Assembly (NCBI GenBank): GCA_030770545.1
Contig: CM061098.1
Location: 4,668,001 to 4,732,000, forward strand
DNA from: Macropodus opercularis
Lineage: Eukaryota; Chordata; Actinopteri; Anabantiformes; Osphronemidae
Direction of reading: 5' to 3'
DNA: 64,000 nucleotides
A program made the translations under genes and the position numbers. Under the pieces are notes generated by a model. It saw only the letters and a program-made list of their open reading frames with translations. It ran no database searches and was not told the DNA's origin. The number at the start of each line of letters is the position of its first letter. The stretch's first letter is position 1. Below are positions 36,721 through 47,883 of the stretch, piece by piece.

Positions 36721-37882
36721 CACTGGATGATGTATTCTGTGTTAATGCTGCTTTGCCTCTAGTGCCACCAATGAGTCAGGTTTCTGAACTATTCTGTTAA
36801 ATCATGTTTGTCAATCATTATTTCAACAAAGACAAGACCAAATAAGTTAGGTTTCAACTTTAGCTTCTCATTTATCTCTAAGGACCTAAAGCCATCGTGT
36901 CAAAAAAATATTTGTTCCAAACTTCAGTTTGTGAACAAAAACAAGCAAATCGACAAAATTACTCATCAAATATTTAATTGCAAAACATGTTGTGCTAAGA
37001 ATCAGCTTTGACGTTTTAATAACTCTGGGGTCAAATACAACAGCAGCTTGGGGTTTGTTTGGTTTGGTTTGGTTTTTAGGAATTGAAAAGCCGGTGTTGG
37101 TAAAATTTAAATGTAATTTCTGTTTTAACTTCATTACAGCTTTGTGGTGGAACGTCATAGCTACAACAACACTGCTGTGCACATAATGACCCAGATGGTA
37201 TGAAACTAACAGAGGGCGACAGGCAGACTGGAAACTCATACTGTAAACTACTGTTTCTCTATTTTGCTTTAATTAACCTGCAGATTATCTGGTCTGAATG
37301 CTGTGTCCAATCACAGTTACCATAGCAACACGGTTATGCGTTCACCTACAGCATAACATGGTGGACAGGGGAGTAATTAGGTAACTCAGGTGCGACAGAT
37401 TTCATCTCTGTAGTATTGAACGTTTCATACTACAGCGATGAAATGCTGTCACTCAGTGGCCTCAAAGGAGGAGGAGGAAGAGGACGTCCATGAGTCTGTG
37501 TCAGACATCAGGGGAGATGCCTGAAGCTCTCAGACAACGTGAGAGGTCTGTTAACACACCTGTACAGAATCTTTGGTTTTTATCTATATGTTACATTTAG
37601 CTGTGATAACAACCACAACAACTGTTTTTAAGACTGAAGTAACATGAAAAGAAAAAAAAAACATACAGAAAAAGTGAGAGATCTCAAAAAAAGAGTGAGA
37701 TGTTAAATGTGAATGAAAATAGAGGTAATACTCACTGCAGAGACCAGGATGAGACCAGTGTGACAGGAAGTGAGTTTTTGACTCTATTATGTGAAAACCA
37801 ATCAGATGCATTTGACGCGTACGAATCCCCTCCTTCACTCACTGAAATGCCAGCAACTCTCCCCGTAAGACGCAATGTCAAG

Positions 37883-39558
37883 ATGATGGTGTTATGGGTT
37901 GGACTGCTTGTTCTGCATCCAGGTTGTAAGTAATGCAAACTTCTGTCCATTTGTTCTCTCAGTCAACAATGTTCAAACCAGTTAAGTCACATCTTACACT
38001 AAGTTGCTCAATGTTAATCGATTTATATTCATGTTTTCTCTTCCTTCAGATTCTCAGGTTCCAGTGATCACTGTTGAGTTGGGTGAACCTGCAACCGTCA
38101 CATGCGTGTTACCTAATAATTCCATCGACAATGATGACCTGATGTGGTACAAGCAGAGGGCTGGAGATAAACTACAAACCATTGCGACAGTGTGGAGCTC
38201 CAGACACACACAGTACGCAGCAGAGTTTTCTGAATCAAAACTGACTGTAATAAAAACTAAGAACTTTAGCAACTTGACCATTTTGAAGACAACTGAAGAA
38301 GATGAAGCGATTTATCACTGTGCTGTAAGCGAAGGTATTAATTCTGCATGGAGTGGAGCATATGTGTTAGTAAAAGGTAATAATGTCATTTGACTTTTAC
38401 AAACATTGTATCTGTTAGAATGTCAAATTCAATTCATGTGATGTTTTAATATATTTCTAATAAATGTGAAACTCACTTAAAGCCATTTAAGTAATTTTGT
38501 TTTTCACAGGAAACACTGAGAGGACGTCAAACTATTCTGTTGTTCAGACGTCGACAGTCTCTGATCCAGTTCGTCCAGGAGACTCAGTGACTCTCCAGTG
38601 TTCAGTCCTCTCTGACTCTGGCAACAAGACGTGTCCAGGAGGTCTCAGTGTTTACTGGTTCAGAGCCGCATCAGACGCATCTGCTCCAGGAATCATCTCC
38701 ACTGATGGAAACAGTAAATGTGAGCAGAGATCTGAGTCTGTGAAGAGCTGCCGCTATCGCTTCTCTACCGTCAGCTCCTCTGATGCTGGGACTTATCACT
38801 GTGCTGTGGCCACATGTGGACGGATTTTATTTGGAGAAGGAACCAAACTACAGATCGGTACGATTTCATGTTCAACAGAGGATGTGAAAAATAAGAACAA
38901 GTCAACACACTCATCTTGTTCTTGATTAGAATCATTCAGTTTATTTTCTTTTATCCAGATCAAACAGAAAACGGACAGTTTGCTGCTCTGGTGACGTTAA
39001 CAGTTTGTTTGACCATTTCTGTAATCGGACACATTGTTTTCATCTGTTGCCGAACTCCAAGATCAGTGTGTGAGCAACGTAAAGGTGAGTGTTGTTTAGT
39101 TTACCACATATTTATTAGTGAAAGTATTATACAAATATTAACTGTTACACAGCGTCAATTATTGGACATAGTTTAATTTAATGTAAAATAGTGAAAGTCA
39201 AAGTAAGCACTAAAACTATTATTCTATATTTTTATTTATAATTAGGAAGACAATATGTCTCTACACAAGAAAAAGGTAGAAGGTCCAGCCAACCAGGGCA
39301 CGATACCGTAAGTGAAGATACAAACCACATTTATTGTTTCTATTAAGATGATTCTCAGTAGCAACAACATGACATGAATAATGGGTTTTATTTGGTCCAC
39401 AGACTGAAAGTGTAGAAGACCTGAATTATGCAGCGTTACATTTTTCTGGAGGAAAACGTACAAGAGGAAGGAAGAAGAACGAGCTGAAGACTGAACAATG
39501 TGTTTATTCTGACATTAAACGTGGGCATAACTTACAACAAGCTGTAGGTTTGGTTTAG
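37883..39558 (+). CDS. nitr: NITR unit 12, type A (ITIM tail)
   Basis: Exons: signal 37883-37925, V 38050-38376, I 38510-38857, membrane 38959-39084, tail 39246-39307 and 39403-39558; 353 residues. The V domain has NNSIDNDDLMWY (one extra Asn change makes an N-glycosylation sequon), WSSRHTQYAAEF and YHCAVSEG. The membrane exon begins DQTENGQF. The tail has STQEKG, LNYAAL and CVYSDI. It is the counterpart of unit 6 in the direct duplication (offset about 18.8 kb) by its 3' half and flank, but its V is of the unit 4/5 type. Confidence 0.83.
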
Positions 39559-40404
39559 AATCTGAACTTCAGTAAAAGTAAAGCTGGTCCGTTCCACTTA
39601 AACTTGACTCATGAAGAGGTTATGATAAAGGTCAAGGTCAGCACACAGACGAGCGTTCTATGATGCCTGTTCAATCACAGTTTGAATCCTCGTGTGTGTA
39701 AATTGAACGTCATGTGCGTGAATTTCAAAATGAACTTTTACATTGTGAGATGATTTAGAAAGAAATAACAGGCTGTAATATTAATGTGATTTCATCAATT
39801 CCTTCAAACTATGGATTTGGGGGACGCATTATTATTTTTTACATTGCTGTAACCGTGAATATGTTTATATTTGTTTATGTCAAGTATTTAAAAATTAATC
39901 TGTGCTTGAAATATTATGTCAACAATAAATGAAGTTGCTTGTCCTTGTGTTTAAGACCTTAAAAAGGTAAATAAGACTATCATGGGTTCGTGGAGGCTCT
40001 TTATTTATATTGCAGAGTGAATCATAGTGCAGACATTAATTAGGAAGGTTTACACAAATACACACATTTATTCCAACATAACAGTGTAAGATGTGATCAG
40101 ATCTACAGATATAGAACATTTTGAACAGGCAAGAAACAGGACAGCTGAGGTCAGAGATCAAGACCAGCAAATTACAGCAGATTTAGGAAACCAGGTCATA
40201 GGTCATGAAACCTAAGGCCTTAATTATGTAGCCGCGCACGACTCACGCTCCAGTAAAAAGATGAGACGAAAACAAGGTGTGTGGCCATGTTCTGCAAAAC
40301 CAGGTAAAACTGTAATAAGTCACAGATTGAGACTAGTGGTAATTTAGCACAGGAAGTGGTTTGATAATAAAATGTTTGCTGCATCAGGCTTGAGGCCTTT
40401 TTAA

Positions 40405-40550
40405 AGGCTAAATAGAAGGTAGCTAAGACTTTAGCAAAAGGTAGCTAACGGGGTAGCATCATTTCGGTAGCTAACACTTTAGCATAGGTTGCTAAGACTT
40501 TAGCATAAGGTAGCTAACAGGCTAACAACATTCAGGTATAGTAGCTAACA
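40405..40550. repeat. TAGCTAAC minisatellite, second copy
   Basis: This is the homologue of the array at about 21,600, with a different unit order. Imperfect GGTAGCTAAC and ACTTTAGCAT units alternate. Confidence 0.6.
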
Positions 40551-40849
40551 TAAGGTTGTAGAAGAGGGTTGAATGATTCGTTCTTATTACCACAACAGGG
40601 TGGGAACTAGCTGTGAACTGCACAAGACGTTTGAGTTATTTGAAACGTTTGGTGGCTTGAGCCGCTTGCTGCTCTAATTCCTAGTACTACTTCCTTTTAG
40701 GATAAGAGAATCACAAACGGTAAAATACTGCAAGAACAAATGGAAACGTTTTATAATGTAACATAAAGAGCATGTGGTCTGTGTGGTTTGGGTTTCGTAT
40801 GAATCGTATGATGAAACCCAAAAAGTAATAATTTCTTGTATTGGCACTT

Positions 40850-42519
40850 TCAGATGCCAGTTCTGTGGAGCCACGCAGAGTCACACTGAGTATTAACCTG
40901 AGAATACACACATTCTTCATTCTTCAGCTCCTTCTTCTTTCTTCCTCTTGCAGCCTTCCCTCCAGCTAAATGTAACGCAGCGTAGTTCACGTCGCTTGTG
41001 CCGTCAGTCTGTGCAGCAAATACGTTTTGTAGTCATCGTGTTTTATTGAAGCAGTAGGGATTATGTGGATTATATATGCTTTGATAGATTTACTTACATT
41101 ATCGTGTCCTGGTCGATTCGAGGTGACATGTGTTGCTTGTGACGAGGTTCTTCCTAATGAAAATTAAAGGAATGTTAGTACAATGCTAGTTTTTTCACTT
41201 GGGATTCTAAACGGTTACAATGTCAATAATTTTGCCTGAGTAGTAAGTTTTATTTCTTGTTTATTGTATATCCATAGTCGCTAATGCTTGAAAGGCTGTG
41301 GAACAGCAGAGGAGCAGAAAGCGAGGACAGGCTGGAGTAGAGGGAATTGATCTGAGTGACAAAACTCCTACCTTTTAAATGATTAGACACTGGAGTCCGA
41401 CAACAGATGAAAACAATATTTCCAGTCACAGAAATGGCCAAACAGACCGTTAGTATCACCAGTGCAATGAATTCAGAATTAACGTTTTGTTCTAGAAAAC
41501 AAAGGGAAAACTAACTTCAGAAAGACTCATATCATCCAGATATTACACGTCTGTAGTTTACCATGAAATCATACCAATGCTTAGTTTGGTTCCCTCTCCA
41601 AATAAAATCCGTCCACATGTGGCCACAGCACAGTGATAAGTCCCAGCATCAGAGGAGCTGACGGTAGAGAAGCGATAGCGGCAGCTCTTCACAGACTCAG
41701 ATCTCTGCTCACATTTACTGTTTCCATCAGTGGAGATGATTCCTGGAGCAGATGCGTCTGATGCGGCTCTGAACCAGTAAACACTGAGACCTCCTGGACA
41801 CGTCTTGTTGCCAGAGTCAGAGAGGACTGAACACTGGAGAGTCACTGAGTCTCCTGGACGGACTGGATCAGAGACTGTCGACGTCTGAACAACAGAATAG
41901 TTTGACGTCCTCTCAGTGTTTCCTGTAAATAGGAGTGAAAATTTTCAAGCTCTGTAATGATTGAAAAAATAACAATGAACAAATCTCCCAGAAGTTAAAC
42001 AGTTTCTGTAAAGCTGTTCATGTACAAAACCATGGTCATGTGATTTTTAAGAAACCGACTGATGCCCATCGCATTGTTACCTTTTATGGACAGATAGGTC
42101 CCACTCCAAAAGTCCACAATTGCACAGTGATACATTCCCTCATCTTCTTCAATCGTCCTCAAAATCGTCAGCGTGCTGACGGTTGTATTACGCTCTGAAT
42201 CAAATCTTGGATCAGAAAATTCTGTGCTAAACACAGGATTTGAACTTTGCTTCTGTGTCATAATAAGTTTTAGGTTCTCCCCAGCTCTCTGCTTGTACCA
42301 GTTGACATCTCTATGTCTCAGATCATTGTTGTGTAAATCACATGTGAAGGTCACAAGTTCGTCAAGTTGAACTGTGATCACAGGAACAAGTGAATCTGAA
42401 TGGAAGAAAAAAAACCTATTGTTAGATTATTTAAACATAACAATAACGGAGGTGATTCCATTAACGCAGCACTTACGTCCTTGGTGAAGGAGAAGCAGTG
42501 TAACCCAGATCGTTGTCAT
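40850..42519 (-). CDS. nitr: NITR unit 13, type C (ITIM tail)
   Basis: Exons (minus): signal 42519-42477, V 42395-42081, I 41922-41575, membrane 41491-41372, tail 41153-41098 and 41008-40850; 346 residues. The V domain is related to unit 7 (VITVQLDELVTFTCDLHNND, WYKQRAG) but its CDR3-like part is shorter: YHCAIVDFWSGTYLSIKG. The I exon uses the normal acceptor, unlike unit 7. The tail has VNYAAL (ITIM) and CVYSQV. Its 3' half is nearly identical to unit 7 and lies 18.80 kb from it. The V-I intron is unrelated to that of unit 7. Confidence 0.82.
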
Positions 42520-42989
42520 TCTGACACTGTCTTTATGTTTGGAAAGTTCTTAGTGATTGTCTGAGTGAAGGAGGAGAAATGGTTGTGATTGGTCAGTCTG
42601 TGAACTGCATGTGATTGGTTGTCGAGGATCTTAAAGCGCTCCGCCTGCCACGCTGGTCTGTCCTGGTCTTTGTGGAGCAAAGCGCCTCATACCTTCAGGG
42701 AATTTTTATGTTCCTGTACTATATTGATGTGACGTTTTAAATTGATTTTTATAATATATTCATATATATTTTAGTTTATGCTCCGCTTTGTTAAATTGTT
42801 GTGTATATATTTATATGTGTTACAGGTTAGAGAGTGATGACCGTTCGATTCTCTGTTTGTCCTGCACATATGGCAGGAGAATGAGGCACAAACAGTGGTC
42901 ACATGGAGTCATTCACTCACCAATTAAGCCGTAGTTTCCAGAGCCAGTTGTCTCTTCTTTGCTTGTTTGTCAACTCTGTGCGCTACCAC

Positions 42990-43620
42990 TGCCGATGGAT
43001 GAATCCGGTGTTCAGTCAAAAGCTAAATGTTATCATTTGACATGAGGATGGAACTGAGGAAGCCAAAGTGAATTGATCTTCCATCTCCTGACTGACACAC
43101 ATCTGATCCAGGTAATCAGCAGTGGGTAGGGCAACAAACAATTCTTCAGACTATAATGCAGCAAATTCATTTACAGGGTTGGAGAATTTATCAGGTTAGT
43201 GTAAACTGTGAGTAAGAGAGAATAATATGTTTGTATACAAATCTGATGGGGTAAAGGTCTGATATTCAGCAGTGGTAAAATAGCACAGCTGTACTGTTTT
43301 CTGCAGTACGCTGATCATCCACAGGGGTAAAAGCACGGACCCTCTGGCTGGGCTGCAGATGTAGTGCAGGCTGCATTGCTCTGCTTTCTGACAGCTGTTA
43401 TTTAGACCATTCAAACATTTGCTCAGGCTGATCCTACAGTAGTTCAGCACCAGAGTAAAGCTGGAAAAGTGTGGGTGACTGGTGCAGTATATAATACACT
43501 GGAGGTGCAGGATCACAGGGCAGTGCAACGTGTCTGACTTGAAAGGCTGTGAAACTACTCAGTCTCTGTTGTTTTCATGATGTGTTGAACAAGGCTCTGG
43601 AGCATTTTCAGGTCTTCAGC
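42990..43620 (-). repeat. Intergenic block R, second inverted copy
   Basis: It is offset by about 18.84 kb from the copy at 24,150-24,760, with the 110-codon open frame 43528-43196. It differs at a few codons (ISLSKC versus INMSKC). Confidence 0.65.
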
Positions 43621-44121
43621 TCTTTCATCTTTATGTTGATATTGTACCACTTGGCTCTACAGTATTTTGGCCACTTTTGTCTAATTAATATTCAGTAAAA
43701 CTACATATTTTCAAAGTTTGGTTTGAAGGAAAGGAAAGAAGCGAAAAATGGCCAAGACACAATTAAGAACCTTTAAACTAAAGGTTTAACTCTAAACCTT
43801 TAACTCTCCTAAGTTTCCAGTTCTTTGCACATTGATCCTAGTCTGTGACGTCTAATAAGGTCGTTCTAGGAACAGTCATGTCAGCAAATTAGTCAAAAAT
43901 AAAGACAGAAGCAGCAGAAATTCATTTATTATTGTTTTTGTATAATCTCTTGATTATTCAAACAGTGGAAAAACAACATGCATGCATTCAAAAAATAATG
44001 GACAGATTTAGTCATAAAGGCATTTACTTGATGTTATCAAGAGAACCAACAAAATAAAACTGAGAAACTGAAACATCTTAGCAAGTTACATACGATTACA
44101 AAATAAAACAATAAAATAGAC

Positions 44122-46076
44122 TCAAGTCACGATGTCAAACCAAGAGCCTTCACAACAAGAGCCTCTTTCTTTCTGCTGCTCTTGTGTCACGGCACCGTCC
44201 TCCGTTTTCATCACAGTAAAGACGACAGCAGAATAAACCCATTTGTCCTCTTCCCTCTGGGAAAACGTAAGAAATGATATGTCTGTGGAGATTCTCATTC
44301 ATCCAGGTGAAGTTGTCTGAAGGTTGACTCATGGCAACTACTCACTACTCTCACACCCCCTCTGTTAGCATAACGAACCCATTCTTCACAGGTGTTAAGT
44401 GAAACCAAACTGGAGGATATATTAGTGGTCCAACTTCCCACAGACTGATGAAGCCACCGCGATAGGTGGTGAAACATTTCTACTAACTAGAAGAAGTCCA
44501 GTTGCCATGACTTAACCTTCAGTAAGAAATGATAGTTAACATAAAAACACGACGTGTTTTAATCTAATTCGGTCGTTAAACACTTTACCTGTTGACTGTT
44601 CCAACCACCTCTATGTTGTTGTAGAGCAACAGGAGCTAGATGTTTAATTAAGGACAACAAATCATAAGGCAGTAGTTTAAATATAATATTGCTGCATAGA
44701 GAAGTACAGTATATGCAGTTTTACTACGTTACTGCTGCAACTATTGCTCTTGATTGTGCGAACAAGGAAGTAAAGCAAAATGCAGGAAACTATAACCTTG
44801 GCCATGTGTGACCACATGTTGGTCTCTAAATAGATTTGTGCTACTGCTAGTTATTTAAGGCTACGTAATGATAAACAAATATAAAATTATCTTACCGTTA
44901 GATTGTTCGTTCACTGGGCTTGAAGCGTGAGAACACATGAAAACGCTGTGTCCAATCACAGAAATGGCCAAAAGGATTATTGACGTCACCAGTGCAATGA
45001 ATTTAACCTCTATGATTTGTTCTGGAATACAAAGAAATACCCAAATCTAATCGTTGTTAAATCACGAACATATCTTGAATAATACGTCATTTACGATGAA
45101 ATCGTACCGATCTGTAGTTTGGTTCCTTCTCCAAATAAAATCCGTCCACATGTGGCCACAGCACAGTGATAAGTCCCAGCATCAGAGGAGCTGACGGTAG
45201 AGAAGCGATAGCGGCAGCTCTTCACAGACTCAGATCTCTGCTCACATTTACTGTTTCCATCAGTGGAGATGATTCCTAGAGCAGATGCATCTGATGCGGC
45301 TCTGAACCAGTAAACACTGAGACCTCCTGGACACGTCTTGTTGCCAGAGTCAGAGAGGACTGAACACTGGAGAGTCACTGAGTCTCCTGGACGGACTGGA
45401 TCAGAGACGGTCGACGTTTGAACAACAGAATAGTTTGACGTCCTCTCAGTGTTTCCTGTTTGAAGAAAACCTTATTTTTGAGTCTTTATCTTGCTTTAAA
45501 AGTTTGAATGTTGAAAATCTCCAGCATGTGTCACAGTTTACATGTCATCATACTCTTAGAGGTGACATGACACTTAAAACATGATATTTCACAGCATCTC
45601 ATGGAAACATACAACATTATTACCTTTTACTAGCACATGTGTTCCGGTCCACACAGCTTTTTCCAGCCAAGTCCTTACTTCACAGTGGTACATTCCCTCA
45701 TCTTGAAACGTTGTCCTTAAAATAGTCATGTTGATGAGATCGACACCTTGATCTATATTTAATCTCGATTCAGAAATCTCTCCTGAATACTCAGGTTTGG
45801 AGGATTTAAGATTCTGCTTCACTATTAATTTCAAAGTCTCCCCGACTCTCTGTCTGTACCAGAGGACGTCACTTTTGGTCATCTCCGTTTTCTGAAGAGC
45901 ACATGATAAGGTTACAGGTTCACCCAGATGTACAGAGATCACTGGACTCAGTGTATCTGCATTAAAAGAAAAGAAAGTTAGAGCAGTTCAGTGGACATGA
46001 AAGTCCTGCATTAAACACCAAAGCAGCACTTACGTCCTTGACGTAGAACCAGCAGTAGAACCCAGAAAACCATCAT
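44122..46076 (-). CDS. nitr: NITR unit 14, type B with divergent V and extended tail
   Basis: Exons (minus): signal 46076-46034, V 45956-45624, I 45455-45108, membrane 45021-44896, tail 44635-44589 and 44256-44122; 343 residues. The leader is MMVFWVLLLVLRQG. The V is the most divergent of the main cluster: VISVHLGEPVTLSCALQKTE, WYRQRVGETLKLIV, QDEGMYHCEVRTWLEKAVWTGTHVLVKG. The I domain is still almost identical to the others. A 4 bp deletion after VTQ changes the frame, so the tail ends WFDIVT-stop, eight residues beyond the usual ERLLL end; WVYSAVVF is kept. The last intron carries a 242 bp insertion. The acceptor there is CCCAG rather than CCTAG. Confidence 0.8.
44280..44521. mobile_element. 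SINE/MITE-like insertion with 13 bp target duplication
   Basis: The 13 bp GTAAGAAATGATA is present on both sides (44267-44279 and 44522-44534) and once in other units. The insert contains TGTGGAGATTCTCATTCATC and a GATGAAGCCACCGCGATAGG stretch, both reminding me of a very common fish interspersed repeat. It also has inner inverted repeats GGTTGACTCATGGCAACT and AGTTGCCATGACTTAACC. There is no coding capacity. The class is uncertain. Confidence 0.65.
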
Positions 46077-46357
46077 CTTGACGTTGTGTGTCGTTGGTAC
46101 ATCAGTGAGTGAAGGAGGCGACGCGACGTGACTATGATACAGGAGGTCCCACTGCCAAACGCATCTGATTGGCTCCTTCACAATCTGTTCAACAGAGCAC
46201 TTCCTGTCACGTTGACAGAGTAGCATACGATGCCTAACATAAGACTCTAAAGGCAAGTGTTTGGTGAATAAATGCTTGTTGTGTTTAAAAAGTGAATAGT
46301 TTGTTAGGAAGTATAATAACTGAATTGATTGTTGGACAAATCGCATACTGTCGTTAC

Positions 46358-46611
46358 CTTCTGCTGACACATACTCACCAGTCCATGCAGTTATTGTCCC
46401 GTCCATGACTGCACTCGCAGATGCTTTTCAGTCTTGCAGTTACTTTCAGCGCTAGCGAATCTGGAATAAAGCAAAATTACATTAAAGGGAAACTACTCGA
46501 ATAAAACACATCTAGGTTCTATTTAGACACTATTTCACTGTGGCAGCATTAAAGAACCCAAATACTTCCATCCTTGGTGAAGGAGGAGCAGCTAACCCAG
46601 AACATGATCAT
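46358..46611 (-). pseudogene. NITR relic: signal exon and internally deleted V exon
   Basis: The signal relic (46611-46569) reads MIMFWVSCSSFTKDG. The V relic (46460-46358) keeps an acceptor and donor but is only 103 bp: the start is followed at once by the 3' end, VMDGTITAWTGEYVSAEG. The central part with the first Cys and Trp is deleted. Upstream DNA to about 46,810 matches 5,930-6,270 inverted. Confidence 0.65.
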
Positions 46612-47039
46612 GGTCACACTGTCTAAACACTTTAGAGCCTTGTCACTGTGCTAGTGGTGGAGGTGGTATAGTTAGTGGTTGGTCAGACGCACGTGGTTTG
46701 GTATCACAGAACAATGAAACTGCATTTCCTCCTTTGTCTCATTCTGGTACGTGCTTTGTTTTACCTCCTTGTTCTGTCCAATAGTCTTTTATACAAACAT
46801 GTTAAGATTCAGATCTAAATACGTTTTTTTGCAATACAAAGAGCGACAGAAGCAGATGCTGAGTAACAACAGCAGTGGCGTAAATGTAAACACGTTTCTT
46901 TTCTCCAGTAGGTGAAAATAACAAATCTCACATATTCAGCAAGAATGCCTCCTGTTCCCCAGTTCAAGACCAGTGGCCAATGGGAGCTCTTTATATAGGA
47001 GGTGAGGTTAATTTCTTTGGTTTAAGGGTACGTCCTCTT

Positions 47040-47260
47040 GTTTTCCGTTTGCCAGTGGCAGTAAGGTCCATGGAGTTTGCATGTTCTTCCTGTGTCTGTG
47101 TGGATTCTCTCCAGCTTCCTCCCTAAGACATGCAGACAGGTTATTTTGGAGCCTGTGCTGTTGGTGTGAGTGTTTGTATATGTGGCCTGTCCAGGGTGAA
47201 CCCTGCCTCTTACTGACTGACAGCTGGGATGAGGGCAAGCGCTTCAGATGAAGGATGGAT
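47040..47260 (-). mobile_element. L2-like LINE/SINE 3' fragment
   Basis: The stretch includes TTTGCATGTTCTTCCTGTGT, GGATTCTCTCCAGCTTCCTC, GTGGCCTGTCCAGGGTGAAC and GACAGCTGGGATGAGGGCAA, the familiar degenerate 3' end of fish L2-type elements. Orientation is uncertain. Confidence 0.5.
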
Positions 47261-47883
47261 GCTCTCTCCTCACTGACCAAGTGGACTTGTTTACAGTCAG
47301 TGGTACTGATCTCTGGCATCGCTCTGCCTTTTCATTTGCAAAAGGTGGTGTTTTGTTGGTCAGATGTGTTAATTGGGGTAAAATGGAGGCAAACTAAACT
47401 ATGCTGCTCTAAATTTTTAAGAGGTAGACAAAGGTTATAGTGACTTCAAAGGACAGCGTGTACTCACATGTTCAGCATTTCGTCTTTTACGTTTTATTCT
47501 GTGGCATAAATCGTTTGACGGTTTGGTATATTTGTTACCTTAAATATATCTTTACTTTATAATATTTGTGGAATGTAAAATCTTTTATCATGTTTTTGTT
47601 TATGGTGTTTAGCATCAACAGCTAAACACAAATAACCAATCGCTACTGCACACACAATTAGAAGCTGAAACTTTAATTAAGCATGTGGAAATTTACAAAT
47701 TCCTTGTACTAACACTAAAGAGCAAAGCAGACACTTCCCTTATTTCTGTTTAATTAAAATTTATTCAGTTTTCAGAGCAGCAACAGTTTCTTTCAACTTC
47801 TACTGCTACAAAATGAACTAACAAATATGTATTTGTAGCATCACTGTAATGAATTTCCTCTTGGTGAGGGCAGAACTTCGCTG

